DNA from: Collariella sp. IMI 366227
Taxonomy: Eukaryota > Ascomycota > Sordariomycetes > Sordariales > Chaetomiaceae
Length of the DNA stretch: 64,000 nucleotides
Assembly: GCA_027946355.1 (NCBI GenBank)
Contig: JAPEUS010000015.1
Span: 540,148-604,147 of the forward strand
Direction of reading: 5' to 3'
Shown: piece by piece, positions 40,648 to 51,363 of the stretch
How positions within the stretch are numbered: position 1 is the first letter of the stretch
Layout: every line of letters begins with the position of its first letter
Notes under the pieces: model-generated
Database searches by the model: none
Told to the model about the DNA's origin: nothing
The model's input: the letters and a program-made list of their open reading frames with translations, nothing else
Program-made: the position numbers and the translations under genes

Positions 40648-43600
40648 AACACTCCGCCTGATCCAGCTTAATGTGAGAAAGCAGGGTGTGATACACGACA
40701 GTTTAATGAACGACAAGAATATTCAGGACGCAACGGTGGTGGCTATCCAGGAACCTCAAGCACGGAGGATTGATGGCCGACTTTTGACCACTCCAATGGT
40801 ACACCACAAGTGGATCAAGATGATTCCCTCGACTTGGAGAGAAGGCAGATGGGCGATACGAAGCATGCTTTGGGTGAACAAGGACGTGGAGGCGGAACAG
40901 GTGCCCATTGGATCCCCGGACATGACAGCAGCTATCCTAAGACTCCCCGACCGACGAGTCTTGGTGATATCTGTCTACGTACCAAAGAAGGATCCTCTGG
41001 TTTCTACGAAGCGTCTGCGACGATTTACGTAAGATCATTACGGGTACAAGACGAACCGCGGGCACTATAGTAGACGTAGTGGTCGGGAGACTTCAACCGG
41101 CACGACCAGCTATGGGGAGGAGACGATGCGTCTTTGGAAAGGCAAGGAGAGGCGGATCGAATCATCGACCTGATGAACGACTTTGCCCTTAGCAGTCTGC
41201 TTCCGCGGGGCACGAAGACATGGCACGGCTGGGGTTACAATACGACCATCGATTTGGTCCTGGCTTCTGCCGAGCTGGCGGACACGACAGTGAAGTGTGC
41301 GATCTACAAGACAGAACATGGATCGGATCACCACGCGATTGAGACGGTCTTTGATACCTTGGTCCCAGTACCGAAGCAACAAGACCGGTTTCTCCTCAAG
41401 AATGCACCCTGGAAGGAAATAAACACCAGAATCGAGGGAGCATTAAAAGCGACCCCCTTCAGGGGGACTGTACAACAGCAAACGGACTGTCTAATGTCGG
41501 CAGTCCAGGACGCAGTCCAAGCCCTGACACTGAAAGCAAGACCATCGCCATATGCGAAGCGGTGGTGGACGACCGACTCACCCAATTGCGTTGCATTTAC
41601 ACATACTGGAGGAACCGCGCCCGGGTTGAACGACGAGCGGGAGAGCTCTGGTAGACCTAGAAGAAACAGCGAAACGGGCTGGAAAGCAATACCACGATGC
41701 TATTCGACAACAGAAGAAGAAGCACTGGGACGAGTTCCTAGCAGACAACAACAATATTTGGAAGGCTGCCAGATACTTGAAGTCTGACGACGACACGGCG
41801 TTTGGCAAGGTGCCACAGCTTGTCAGAGCAGATGGAACAGTCACAGGCAATCACAGAGAACAGGAAGAAGAACTCCTAGCTACCTTCTTCCTCCCTTCCA
41901 CAAAGGATTGAGATGAAGGACCTAGGCCGCAACGAGCTCCCTACGGATGCCGCTGATCACCATGGAAGAAATTGAACGACAGCTATTTGCAAGTAAATCT
42001 TGAAAGCACCAGGAGAAGACGGTCTACCTGCGATCGTCTGAAAGAGACTTGGCCGGCAGTCAGCATAACGTTCTCGCCCTGTTCCAAGCATCTCTGAAGA
42101 ACGGCACACTGCTCTACTCAATGGCGGCATGCTAAAATCATACCACCTCAAGAAGCCCAGCAAGGACGACTATACTGTTGCAAAAGCCTGAGACCGATTT
42201 CACTCCTCGCAACACTTGGAAAGCTGCTCGAGTCGGTTATAGCGGAGAGGATCTCACATGCGGTCGAGACGTATGGACTCTCCCGACCAACCACTTCGGA
42301 GCCCGCAAACAACGGTCGGCTGAACAAGCGCTCCTGCTCCTCCAGGAACAGATCTACACTGCCTGAGAGGTCGGAAGATAGTAAGCCTGATCAGCTTCGA
42401 TATGAAAGGAGCATACAATGGTGTCTGCAAGGAAAGGCTTCTTCAGCGGATGAAAGCAAGAGGCATCCCAGAGGAGCTGCTTCATTGATTAACGCCTTCT
42501 GCTCAGAACGTACGGCTACTATCCAAGTCAACGGACATTCTTCCGAGGTTCATAACCTACTACAGGCGGGTCTACCTCAAGGATCGCCTCTATCCCCGGT
42601 CTTGTTTCTCTCTTCAACGCAGACCTAGTACAACGACGAATCGATAGCCATGGCGGTGCAATAGCCTTTATCGACGACTTCACAGCGTGGGTCACAGGAC
42701 CTACAGCACAGAGCAACCGGGAACGTATCGAAGCTATTATCAAGGACGCCCTCGTTTGGGAGACAAGGAGCGGAGCAACATTCAACACAGAGAAAACGGC
42801 AATTATACACTTCAGTCGCAGACCCTACAAGACCAACTCACAACCATTCATCATCAAGGGACAGAGTATTGAACCCCAGGATCATGTCAAGATCCTTGGT
42901 GTGGTGATGGATGCGAAACTCAAGTATAAAGAACACATTTGGAGAGCGGCATCCAGGGGTTTGAAAGCGGCAATGCAACTCCGACATCTCCGAGGTCTAT
43001 CAACATCAACGGCACGACAGCTATTTACATCAACGGTCGTCCCAGTAGTGGACTACGCCTCGAATGTATGGATGCACGCATATAAGGACAGACTTGTCGG
43101 GCCTATCAACAGGATCCAGAAGATGGCAGCACAAGCAATCGTGGGAACCTTCCTCACGGTAGCAACAAGCGTAGCAGAAGCAGAAGCTCATATTGCTACA
43201 GCGCAAGATCGGTTCTGGAAACGGGCTATCAAGCTCTGGACAGACATTCACACACTGCCTCATACCAATCCATTACGCAGAAACACGTCTCGAATACGAA
43301 AATTCAGGACACATCGGTCGCCGCTCTACCAGGTGGCAGAGGCACTTAAAGGCATACCAATGGACCAGTTGGAAACTATTAACCCGTTCACTTTATCCCC
43401 ATGGGAGAACCGAATAAGGACTATCACAAACGACGTTACGACGATACAGCGGAATGCCGAGTACGATATACGCATTGCTGTGAGCAGCTCGGCACGGAAC
43501 GGTCTAGTGGGGTTTGGTGCTGCTACAGTGCTACCGGCGACGATACATGGAAGCCCGAATCTAAGAACCTCTCCTCAACGCTTGGCCCAATATCGGAACA

Positions 43601-44390
43601 GAATCCATACTCTGGGAGCTTGTAGCGATGGAACGAGCGTTGGGCACGCTAGTATCGCTTACATCCAACCGCATCGAGCTCTCAACGCGGAATAAAGCGG
43701 CCGTTCTCACGCTCAGACAGCCTCGGGAGCAGTCTGGGCAACACCATATCCGCCATATTTACGAGTCGATCAGGGCGCTACAGAAGAACAGGAATACAGT
43801 CACAGTCCGATGGCTCCTGCGGGCGAGCAAAGCAACCTCTGGGAAATCGCCAAGGAGAACGCCAAACATGCCACTCGAGACGGCGCCGTCCAGGAGGTAC
43901 ATACGCCCAGGATGCGGTCGACAATCCTCAACCTGGCGCAGTCCAACAGAGGCACCAGAAATCGTCTGCCAGACAAAGTTGGAGCTCATTCCAAGAGAGT
44001 TGATGCAGCACTACCAGGCAAACATACCCAACTGCTTTACGAGCACCTATCACGACAGGAGGCTGGCATACTTGCTCAGCTGAGAACAGGCATGGCAAGA
44101 CTCAACGGCTACCTCCACCGCATTGGAGCATCATCGTCAGATCAGTGCGACTGCGGACAAGCAAAGAAACAGTGGACCACTTCCTTTTCCGATGCAAAAA
44201 ATGGACAACATACCGAACAGAGATGCTCGAATGCACAGATACCCACAGGAGCAATATCTCCTTCTACCTAGGAGGGAAGTCGACATCGGACAATAAAGAC
44301 TGGACTCCCAATATGGTGGCCGTTCGGGCAACCATACGATTTGCGATGGCCACGGGTCGGCTTGACACCCATCGACTGCAGGCCGACTAA
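40640..44390 (+). pseudogene. LINE ORF2: endonuclease, reverse transcriptase, RNase H; decayed
   Basis: The endonuclease starts MSRTLRLIQLNVRKQG, with AIQEPQ and later GDFNRHDQLWGGDDAS and GSDHHAIET. The RT start is APGEDGLPAIVWK (about 42000), then LRPISLL, AGLPQGSPLSP and the catalytic AFIDDFTAW (42665). An RNase H-like segment (VAVSSSARNGLVGFGAATVL, ELVAMERAL) follows, and the C-terminal finger CDCG...ETVDHFLFRCKKW. Many stops and shifts occur from 41030 to 42900; the frame 42901-43695 is long and clean. Not translatable as one protein. Confidence 0.85.
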
Positions 44391-44872
44391 GACATCTAAC
44401 CACCACACCCAACCGAACTCATAACCCTCACCTCGTGCCTGGGATAGCAGGCACCGCTTCAGCCGCCGAAGATAGGACGTTGAACACTTGGAGAATCGCC
44501 TTCAAGCCAGCCTACCAACAATCCCACTAACCCACGGGAATCCGAAGAGAAATGGAACAAGGGACTGCATGTACTAGAATGGACTCTGTATGGGCTTGGA
44601 CGAAATCATGTCATATCTTGGGAAATGCATAGTCAGATTGTAATAGTTGCCCTTTCGGCTTAGCCGCCGGGCGTTAATAAATTGTATTGTATTGTATTGT
44701 ATAGGGCCTTGGTACAGCACTCGCAAGCTACAAGTAGGTTGTTTCAATCTTTCATCCTTCGAGCTGCAACTCCTGCAATCTAAATTCTTCCATCCTCACA
44801 CTTCAAGCTTAAAACCAGCCTCCCCAGTTTGAACTCTTACGTGTCTCAATCTGCCAACGCAGCCTAGTAGCC

Positions 44873-46355
44873 ATGGAAACCCCTCCCCGTTGAGCTGGTG
44901 AGGCGCATCTGCTGGTATCTCTGCCCCCATTGCCAACCCCAGGGCGTCGAGTTCTTCCCAGACGGCGACTGCACGACATCGCGCCTCGCCAAAACAGGGC
45001 TGGCACGCCTCTCCCGGACCTCTAAGTCCATCTGTTTAGTTGCACAGCCTTTCGTCTTCCACTACTACGCGTCAGGAAACGCTCCGGACATCGTTGCAGA
45101 GCACGGACTGCAAGAAGGGTACCATTTCTCTCACACGCCCTCGAACCATGAAAACGACCGGCTTCCGCTCTTTGCCCGCGCACTTATTCTCCGCCCCGAC
45201 TTGGCTATGGCAGTACATGCCCTGCAGCTGATGGATTCGCCTCACCACGACGAGTTTTTTGCCGAAACCTGCGAACCTGACAGGGAGCTCGTTTCGCTGC
45301 TCCAAGACGCGTGCGCCCGAGCTGGCCTGCAGTCCGCGATGTTGACTCCCGGCAAACCCTGGTTTCCCCGCATTCTCTACCACTGCCTCCGCCAGCTCGT
45401 CTTCTTGTCCTGTCCAAACCTCAAGACACTCGCCGCCATTGAAAACCTTGCGGGCACCTCCAACCATGATACCGCACGGCTGGACCCGCGAAAATCCCCG
45501 CCAGCACTCAAGAACATTGTCATCTTACCCTGGGGATCACCTAGCCACTGGTTCGGCGCTGGTCACATCCTCCCCTTCACACCGAACGTGGAGACTGTCT
45601 ACGTTCTTCAAGTGGGCAGAGGGGGGCTAAGGGGAACTGGAGACACACCTGCGCCAGCCTGGGGGGGCCCATTCCCCAAGGTCCACAAGCTGGTTGCCCC
45701 CGGCCTCAGCCTGGACGAGGCTTCGCTCATCCCTCTTGTGTTTCCCGCCCTCCAAGACCTGCACTACACCCATTTTGCCGAAGACGATCGCACCGTCTCA
45801 TTACTGGGGGCCCCGTCTTTGACTCCCCTCCAGACCACCCTGCAGCGCCTTACGCTTGCGATCACGTGTACCTCAGAGCTCGCAGGGAACGCACTGCTGG
45901 ACTTCAAACCCCTTTTCCATACCCTCGTTGATTTCTCAAAACTGGAAGAGCTTGAGATTTGCCAGCTGGCCATCTACGCCACGGTCCACATCGGCGATCC
46001 GCGGCGGGGACGATTGGTCCCCTTTCTGCCGCCGTCCATCGTTAGCTTCCACATCACCCATGTTGGTCCGCCCTACGTAGAATTACTTCTCAAAGACTTG
46101 GCCATTCTAGCAGAGGAGGCGCCGCGCAAGTTGCCGAGCCTCAAATACATCAAGATTGGTCTCGGTCTCTCCGAACGCACTGGCGAGAGACACACCGTTG
46201 ACAAGGAAACCCGGGATCTGTGGGTCAAGGGGTTTGCGCAAAGGGGGCTTGTGCTGAGCTGGGGAGCGAGTCAGGCCGGTGATGGGCTGAGGGATATACC
46301 TGGGTTGCCTTTGAACAGAAGGGCGGCAGTCAAGGACTTTGATGACGAGGATTAA
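44873..46355 (+). CDS. F-box protein, frame break at the start
   Basis: A substrate-receptor-type F-box protein of about 494 residues. The long frame (to the stop at 46353) continues upstream as LPVELVRRICWYLC, the F-box start, but the only nearby ATG (44873, MET) is in another frame. One fewer C in the run 44880-44883 joins METLPVELV directly. F-box helices continue RLAKTGLARLSRTSKSI. The remainder is a Leu-rich, evenly spaced fungal type (LRQLVFLSCPNLKTLAAIEN, FSKLEELEICQLAIY) without a catalytic motif. Such proteins link targets to SCF ubiquitin ligase. The last residues are acidic (DFDDED). Confidence 0.8.
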
Positions 46356-46826
46356 AAACGGGACAATGGTTGCTGAAGTCTCGTTGCTTCCTTTCCGTGA
46401 AAGACGAAGACAAGGCAACCACCACTAACGTAAGGAACTTTCTGTGTCAGATCTGACAGCATTGTTTGATAGATACACCTTTTTAGTATAATATCGTTCG
46501 CACTCACACATAAATGCAGAATTAAAGTTTTGGGGATGTCAAGAAAACAGTCCGTAGAAAAATAATGGTTTTCGAAGAACAGTCTCTTGGGCTTCGGACC
46601 CATCCCTCACCCCATTTCGGGTTGAGAAGCTGCTGAGGAACTAGGAGCTGCAAAAGCAGTCGTGACTGAACTGTCATGCTAACTAGTTTAAGTAACAGCT
46701 GGCTCTCAACACAGAGAATTGAGCATAACCAAAACGGAGTGACGCGAAGAGACAAAGGGCCGCCCTGCCATGTCTCACGTGCCGTAGAAACTGCAAAGCA
46801 GGGTCACAGCCACTCCACCTCACGGT

Positions 46827-48495
46827 TCAGTACTGCGGGTTCTGCCCGTAATGATGACCTTGCTGGTAGGACTGATTCTCCTGATGGCTACCCGGTCGGT
46901 CTGATTGATATTGCTGGGAATTGTACTGCTGCGGCCGGTATTGCTGCGGTTGGAATTCCTGTTGCTGGTGGTGATGCGGGGCAGAATTGTGTTCTTGCTG
47001 GTAAGTGGAAGGGAGAGGGGGGTAGCTTTGCTGAGGAGGAGGAGGGTAGCTTTGCTGAGGAGGAGAAGGGTAGCTTTGCTGAGGAGGAGGAGGGTAGCTT
47101 TGCTGAGGAGGGTGGCTTTCTTGAGTCGAAGACACCCACTGATTTCCACCGTCGAGCTGGACGTTGTTGGTCGGCGCTCCCACGCTGACCCCCTCGTTGC
47201 CAATATCGTCCGGCACAGATATCTTAACCTTAGGCAGGTATCTCTGAACCTTCTGCTCCACCATATTCTGCACAAAGACCCAGCTTTGCTGCTCGAATTT
47301 GCGGTGTCCGCCATTCACGACGGCGAGGATGCCTTCGCGCAGTCTCTCCTGCACCCTTCGCACGAGATTGCGGATCTTGTCCACAAGCTTGGCTTTGATG
47401 TCATCCCCGAAGCCGCGGTCGGCCTGCGGCCCTGCATCGCGGTCGAGTTGCGAGTCAAAGGGGTTACCGCCGAGAATCTTTTCGAGTGGCCTCTGAAACT
47501 GATCTGGCAGCAGCTCAAAAAGCTGCTTCTCGATCCCGCCCAAGATCTTGCGGAACTCGAGACGCACTGCCCTGTGCACGTTGGCGATACCGGTGCTGAG
47601 CTTCTCGCTGATAACCTTGGAGAACCCTGTACCGCTTTCCTTCTCGTCTCCATCGCGATCCTGATCATTGATACCCCTGGAGACCCCCTCGCTGGGCTGC
47701 TTCTTGTGTCCGAATAATCCTCCTAGCCCCTTGACCAGACCCTTGACCTGGTCTTCAAACTCCCCCTTGACGCCGTCGCCGATATCGCGCGAGCTAGTGT
47801 TCCCGCGCAGCCAGCGCTTGATGTGGTCGAGCGCGATGCGGGTAAACTGCTCGGCAATCGAAGCATGCTGCGAACGAAGGTTTTCGCCGACCCTCTCTTT
47901 GATCTCGGGGGTGATCAGGCGGGCTGTCTCTTCCGGGTTGCGCGCAGCGTCCTTGACGGTACTGCTAATCACACCAAGCAGCCCGTCGAACTGGATGCGT
48001 TGGCTGCCTCCTGACCCTTTAGCGAGATGGTCCTGGGCGATGTTGACCGCTGCCGAAAGGAAGCCCCGAACACTGTCGGTGCGAGCTCCTCCTCCTCCCC
48101 CGGGAACGAGGCTCGTCCAGATCGGGACTGCCCTGGGTTTCGGTCAAATCAAAAATGTCGCGCAAGTCGTCGCCTGCTTCACCGGTGATGGTGGCAAAAC
48201 TGCGGCCGAGCTTGGCGATCTCGTCGGCAAAGGGCAACGACTGTGCGCCTGCGCCGTATGCATCCGGGACCTGATCGTTCAGCCCCCGCGAGCCATCCTG
48301 GGGGCCAGTGCCACTCTCCTTGTCCTTGTTAAAGAGCGAGCGAAAGGCATCGACGATCTGCTCCTCCAGGCTGTCGATGGTTTTCTGCTGGAAGATGGCG
48401 AGTTCTTCGGTGATGCGAGGTTGGATTTGAGGCGCGAGGGAATCGACATATTCGTCAACCTTTTTCATCAACACCTCGGGGACGTGGGAAGACAT
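46827..48495 (-). CDS. Hypothetical protein with QQSYPPPP repeats, one frame break
   Basis: About 555 residues on the minus strand from the ATG at 48495 (MSSHVPEVLMKKVDEYVDSL). Two frames join at the C run 48097-48101. With one base fewer, DEPRSRG continues into GGARTDSVRGFLSAAVNIAQ, and the total length becomes a multiple of three. The first 200 residues are amphipathic helices. A middle section repeats FGHKK, GINDQDRDGDEKESGTG and a similar NKDKESGTGPQDGSRGLNDQ block found earlier in the protein, so the two halves look duplicated. The tail has four QQSYPPPP units and a Gln/His/Tyr-rich end. No signal, membrane or enzyme motif; function unknown. It may be a lipid- or membrane-associated scaffolding protein, but this is a guess. 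Confidence 0.65.
47021..47116. repeat. 24-bp minisatellite, four copies
   Basis: Units start at 47021, 47045, 47069 and 47093 (GGTAGCTTTGCTGAGGAGGA...), with one or two differences. They encode QQSYPPPP or QQSYPSPP on the minus strand. Copy number probably varies. Confidence 0.9.
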
Positions 48496-48879
48496 GGTTA
48501 TGTGGTTTGAGTTTTGAAGTGAAGGGACGCAGCAGTAGCAGCAGCAACAGGGGTGGGGGGAGGGGGGAAGAATGAAGATTGAAGAATAGAAAGCGGCCTG
48601 GTTGCGGGGTTGGTGCCGAACTGCCGACTGCTGCCCCACGATTTGATACGGAAGCCAATACCGATCTGGTATCACAACGCGGACTGGCTCGCAATCAGCG
48701 GCTGACTGACTATAACCCTAACCCTGCCCGCTTTCCCATGCGATATTGGCAAATATCCACACGGACGTGTTGCCCGGCAGTGTGGTTATTTGGTAATAAC
48801 CACATCAGTCGCTGATCGGGGGATCTCTGGCCCTCTGATTCGTCAATTTGAGCCATCATGAGGGTGTTCGATATCGTGG

Positions 48880-50328
48880 ATGCCCCCCTCTGGATGCGGC
48901 GCATTGCGTGTATTCTACATCCTATACGCGCAGGCTGTAACATGGCCCGCCGAACGCTCCGCAAGCCAACGCCGGCGCCGGCGCCGGCGCGAGCGATCCT
49001 GCCGTCTATCACGGTCCTTACAGGGTCTTCGAAACCGGAACATCAACATCAGCAACGACGTCGAGTTGGAAGACAACCTCCACCGCATACATACCACTAT
49101 TCACGCTGAGCGACCGATGACTACAAAGCGGGCCTATACGCCGAAGCAGGAGGAGTTCCGGAGCTTCTGCCGTGCCCGGGGCTTCCAAGACGGGGACACG
49201 GTTACGGAGAGCAAGCTCCTCTTGTTCCTTGAAAAGGAGGTCGTACATCGCCCCCTCCGAGGTCCGAGCCGGAAGCTACAGCCCGGTTTCCCGGCTAGCG
49301 AGGCCCGCTTACACTGGCGGTCTGTCCGGGCGTACATCACGGCAATTACGGATCTGTGGCAGCAACAACGGACCCTCGGCATGAATAACCACCTGTCGCC
49401 CCGGGAGACTACAGCCCGAGAGTATATACGAACCCTACAACGGCAACATGCAGCCCAGAGCCGGTCTGTCTATGCCGACAAAGGTCAAGATACACTTCTC
49501 GATGGCTATTCGGAGCCGGAGCTTCGGAGGATTGCCGAGAAACTATGGGGCCAGCCCGCCGAGAGCCCGGCAAACACCGAGCAGTACCTCCGGACATTAA
49601 CGGACCTCCTGCTCAGCCACTACATGCTGGCCCGGGGCAACGACCGGAGGGCGGCTGAGATCTCGACCTTTTACATTCGAATTCCCGGCGAAGGCCCGAC
49701 CCAGTGTATGCCTCTGATCTTTACTACCCGCGCCGGGAAGACGAACCAACACGGCCGGCTCGAGACAGCCGGAGCGCTTCGGAGCCGAGACCCCGGGATT
49801 TGCCTTCTCGGTGCTCTTGCCTTCTATCTACTCTTTCGGTGGGACCTCTCGCCAGAGCCGTTCCCAGATTTCGGGAGTCCCCGGCGTTGGTATAGCACCC
49901 GTGTGATCAAGGCCGCCGGTACTGATCCATCTGCTGGGATCTCCTATAATACTCAACGGAGCTGGGTCAGCCGGGCTTTCGACTATGCCGGCGTCGTCTC
50001 TGCAAAGAAGACCCACGCCGGGCGAGCTCTGGGGCAAAGACTGCTGAGTTGCGGGGTAAGCGAGGCACAGATCCGGCGTGCCGGGCGGTGGAATCCGGAC
50101 CAGATGGTTGGGTGTTACCTGGATGCACTACCCCGGAAGTTTATGCGGAGCATTGCCGGCCACCCAGCGCAGATGGGGTGTTTCAACCTACCCCGGGCTG
50201 TGCCGCCGCCGCCGGCGCTTCTATCGATGATCTGGCCAGAGCTAGATCAGTGGCTTGAGAATGCCCGGAAGCCGAAAGATCTTGCCGGGACTGGTATAGT
50301 CAACCTCCTTGCCTCTCGGCATTCTTGA
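48880..50328 (+). CDS. Crypton tyrosine recombinase
   Basis: A 482-codon frame from the ATG at 48880. The catalytic layout is visible: an Arg in the ARGNDRRAAEIS box, HAGRALGQRLLSCG (H-x2-R), RRAGRWNPDQM and the nucleophile Tyr in VGCYLDALPRKFM. The N-terminal half (KQEEFRSFCRARGFQDGDTV, YLRTLTDLLLSHYMLAR) fits the SAM-like core-binding domain. The enzyme would cut and join DNA at short recognised sites to excise and insert the element. The first about 80 residues are Arg-rich and low-complexity, so the true start may be the ATG before TTKRAYTPKQ. The frame stops at 50326, where related proteins continue into GCR1_C. Confidence 0.85.
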   Translation: MPPSGCGALRVFYILYAQAVTWPAERSASQRRRRRRRERSCRLSRSLQGLRNRNINISNDVELEDNLHRIHTTIHAERPMTTKRAYTPKQEEFRSFCRARGFQDGDTVTESKLLLFLEKEVVHRPLRGPSRKLQPGFPASEARLHWRSVRAYITAITDLWQQQRTLGMNNHLSPRETTAREYIRTLQRQHAAQSRSVYADKGQDTLLDGYSEPELRRIAEKLWGQPAESPANTEQYLRTLTDLLLSHYMLARGNDRRAAEISTFYIRIPGEGPTQCMPLIFTTRAGKTNQHGRLETAGALRSRDPGICLLGALAFYLLFRWDLSPEPFPDFGSPRRWYSTRVIKAAGTDPSAGISYNTQRSWVSRAFDYAGVVSAKKTHAGRALGQRLLSCGVSEAQIRRAGRWNPDQMVGCYLDALPRKFMRSIAGHPAQMGCFNLPRAVPPPPALLSMIWPELDQWLENARKPKDLAGTGIVNLLASRHS

Positions 50329-51140
50329 TCGACCGGTACCCCAGAAGCCCGGTATGGAGCCACCCAGTCTTCCAGCACCCCGAATACCGGCCCTTTATAC
50401 GCCGAGTACTAGCCAGGGCCAACGGTAGCGAGGAGCCGGACCGGCTTACGCTGCTTACCCAGGCGCTCCCGCAATTTACGGAGCATCTATTAACGGCAGA
50501 GGCACGACATACCGCACAACTCGCAGAGACAACGGCCGCTTTGACTACCGAGATCGCCGGGCTAGAAGCACGGCTTACAAGCGCCTATACTTACCACCTC
50601 CAGCAGACTCTCGCCGAAGCTACACTCCAGATCCGGCTACCAGAGGCCGGGCTCACGCCAGCGCCGGCACCGGCACCAGCACCGGCTCCGGCTGTGGCTA
50701 CGGTTACAATGCCAGACCTCGAGCTCGAGCCAGGGTTGGCAGATGACTTCCGTATCCCCGGCGCCGAAGAAACCCCACCCGAATACCGGATGAGCCGGGC
50801 CATCAAGACTGTCGAAGCCCTCTGGCAGGAGTGGATGACCGGCTTGCCGGGACAACCAGCTATCTCAGCATTAGATGCACGGTGGGGAAGCCAGTGGCGG
50901 GCCGGTCGACGATCGGAGGTACAGTGGTACTCTCTCCGCCTCGAAATTATACGGGAGATCCGGCGTATAAGCAAGTCCCGGCGCATCTCCGAGATCTCGG
51001 CGATGCATGCCGTGGCGGCGGACCACCGGCAGTCCAGCCGGTCGTTAGATGCCTTCTGCAAGCAGCTCCGGGCGAGCCGCAGTCTCCGCGACGCCGGGCA
51101 GCGGGTCCCTGCGAGAACGACGGCTAAGAACCATAGATAG
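50325..51140 (+). CDS. Crypton GCR1_C-domain part, displaced frame
   Basis: An open frame of 271 codons overlapping the recombinase stop (TTGATCGACC) by four bases, with no ATG at its start. It reads IDRYPRSPVWSHPVFQHPEY, then an Ala/Glu-rich coiled region, a PAPAPAPAPA hinge, and a GCR1_C-type domain (YRMSRAIKTVEALWQEWMTG, WRAGRRSEVQWYSLRLEIIR). In Cryptons these are usually one polypeptide with the recombinase. Here the change of frame means either a broken element, ribosomal frameshifting, or a small indel near 50310-50326. Confidence 0.7.
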   Translation: MIDRYPRSPVWSHPVFQHPEYRPFIRRVLARANGSEEPDRLTLLTQALPQFTEHLLTAEARHTAQLAETTAALTTEIAGLEARLTSAYTYHLQQTLAEATLQIRLPEAGLTPAPAPAPAPAPAVATVTMPDLELEPGLADDFRIPGAEETPPEYRMSRAIKTVEALWQEWMTGLPGQPAISALDARWGSQWRAGRRSEVQWYSLRLEIIREIRRISKSRRISEISAMHAVAADHRQSSRSLDAFCKQLRASRSLRDAGQRVPARTTAKNHR

Positions 51141-51363
51141 ATTGATCAATTTGAACGCATTTTGGCCATGACCACAGTGATGCCCACGACGATGTAAGGC
51201 GCTGTATACGATGCAAGCAGGGCAAGCAGTGCAGTGCTGCAGCATACATTAATACGCGTGGTGGATATTGGGGAATATTGCCACTCGCTGATTTAGTGGG
51301 TCGAAATTACGCCATTTTTGGGGTCAGCCGCCGGATCAGCCACTATGGGGCCAGTGTGGTTAT

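Larger units (their letters stand above)
39269..44702 (+). mobile_element. Near full-length Tad-like LINE with (TTGTA)n tail
   Basis: It carries ORF1 with a three-finger CCHC array and ORF2 with endonuclease, reverse transcriptase, RNase H and a C-terminal CCHC finger. It ends in four to five TTGTA units (about 44678-44702) after a 3' UTR. The order of domains and the pentamer tail fit the Tad/I group of fungal LINEs. Frame breaks in both ORFs mean this copy cannot move by itself as written. No target duplication was found, so the 5' end is approximate. Confidence 0.88.
48778..51363 (+). mobile_element. Crypton (tyrosine-recombinase DNA transposon)
   Basis: It encodes a tyrosine recombinase followed by a GCR1_C-type DNA-binding domain, the usual Crypton pair. 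The direct repeat CAGTGTGGTTAT marks both ends (48778-48789 and 51352-51363) with TGGTAA soon after each. There are no terminal inverted repeats or target duplication, as expected for site-specific recombination through a circle. At the left end the repeat is part of a perfect palindrome (TGTGGTTATT / AATAACCACA, 48781-48804). Confidence 0.8.

Noticed and set aside
46905..47717. 270-codon plus-strand frame rich in Leu/Arg repeats
   Set aside because: Antisense shadow of the Pro/Gln-repeat gene; its repeats mirror the 24-bp minisatellite.
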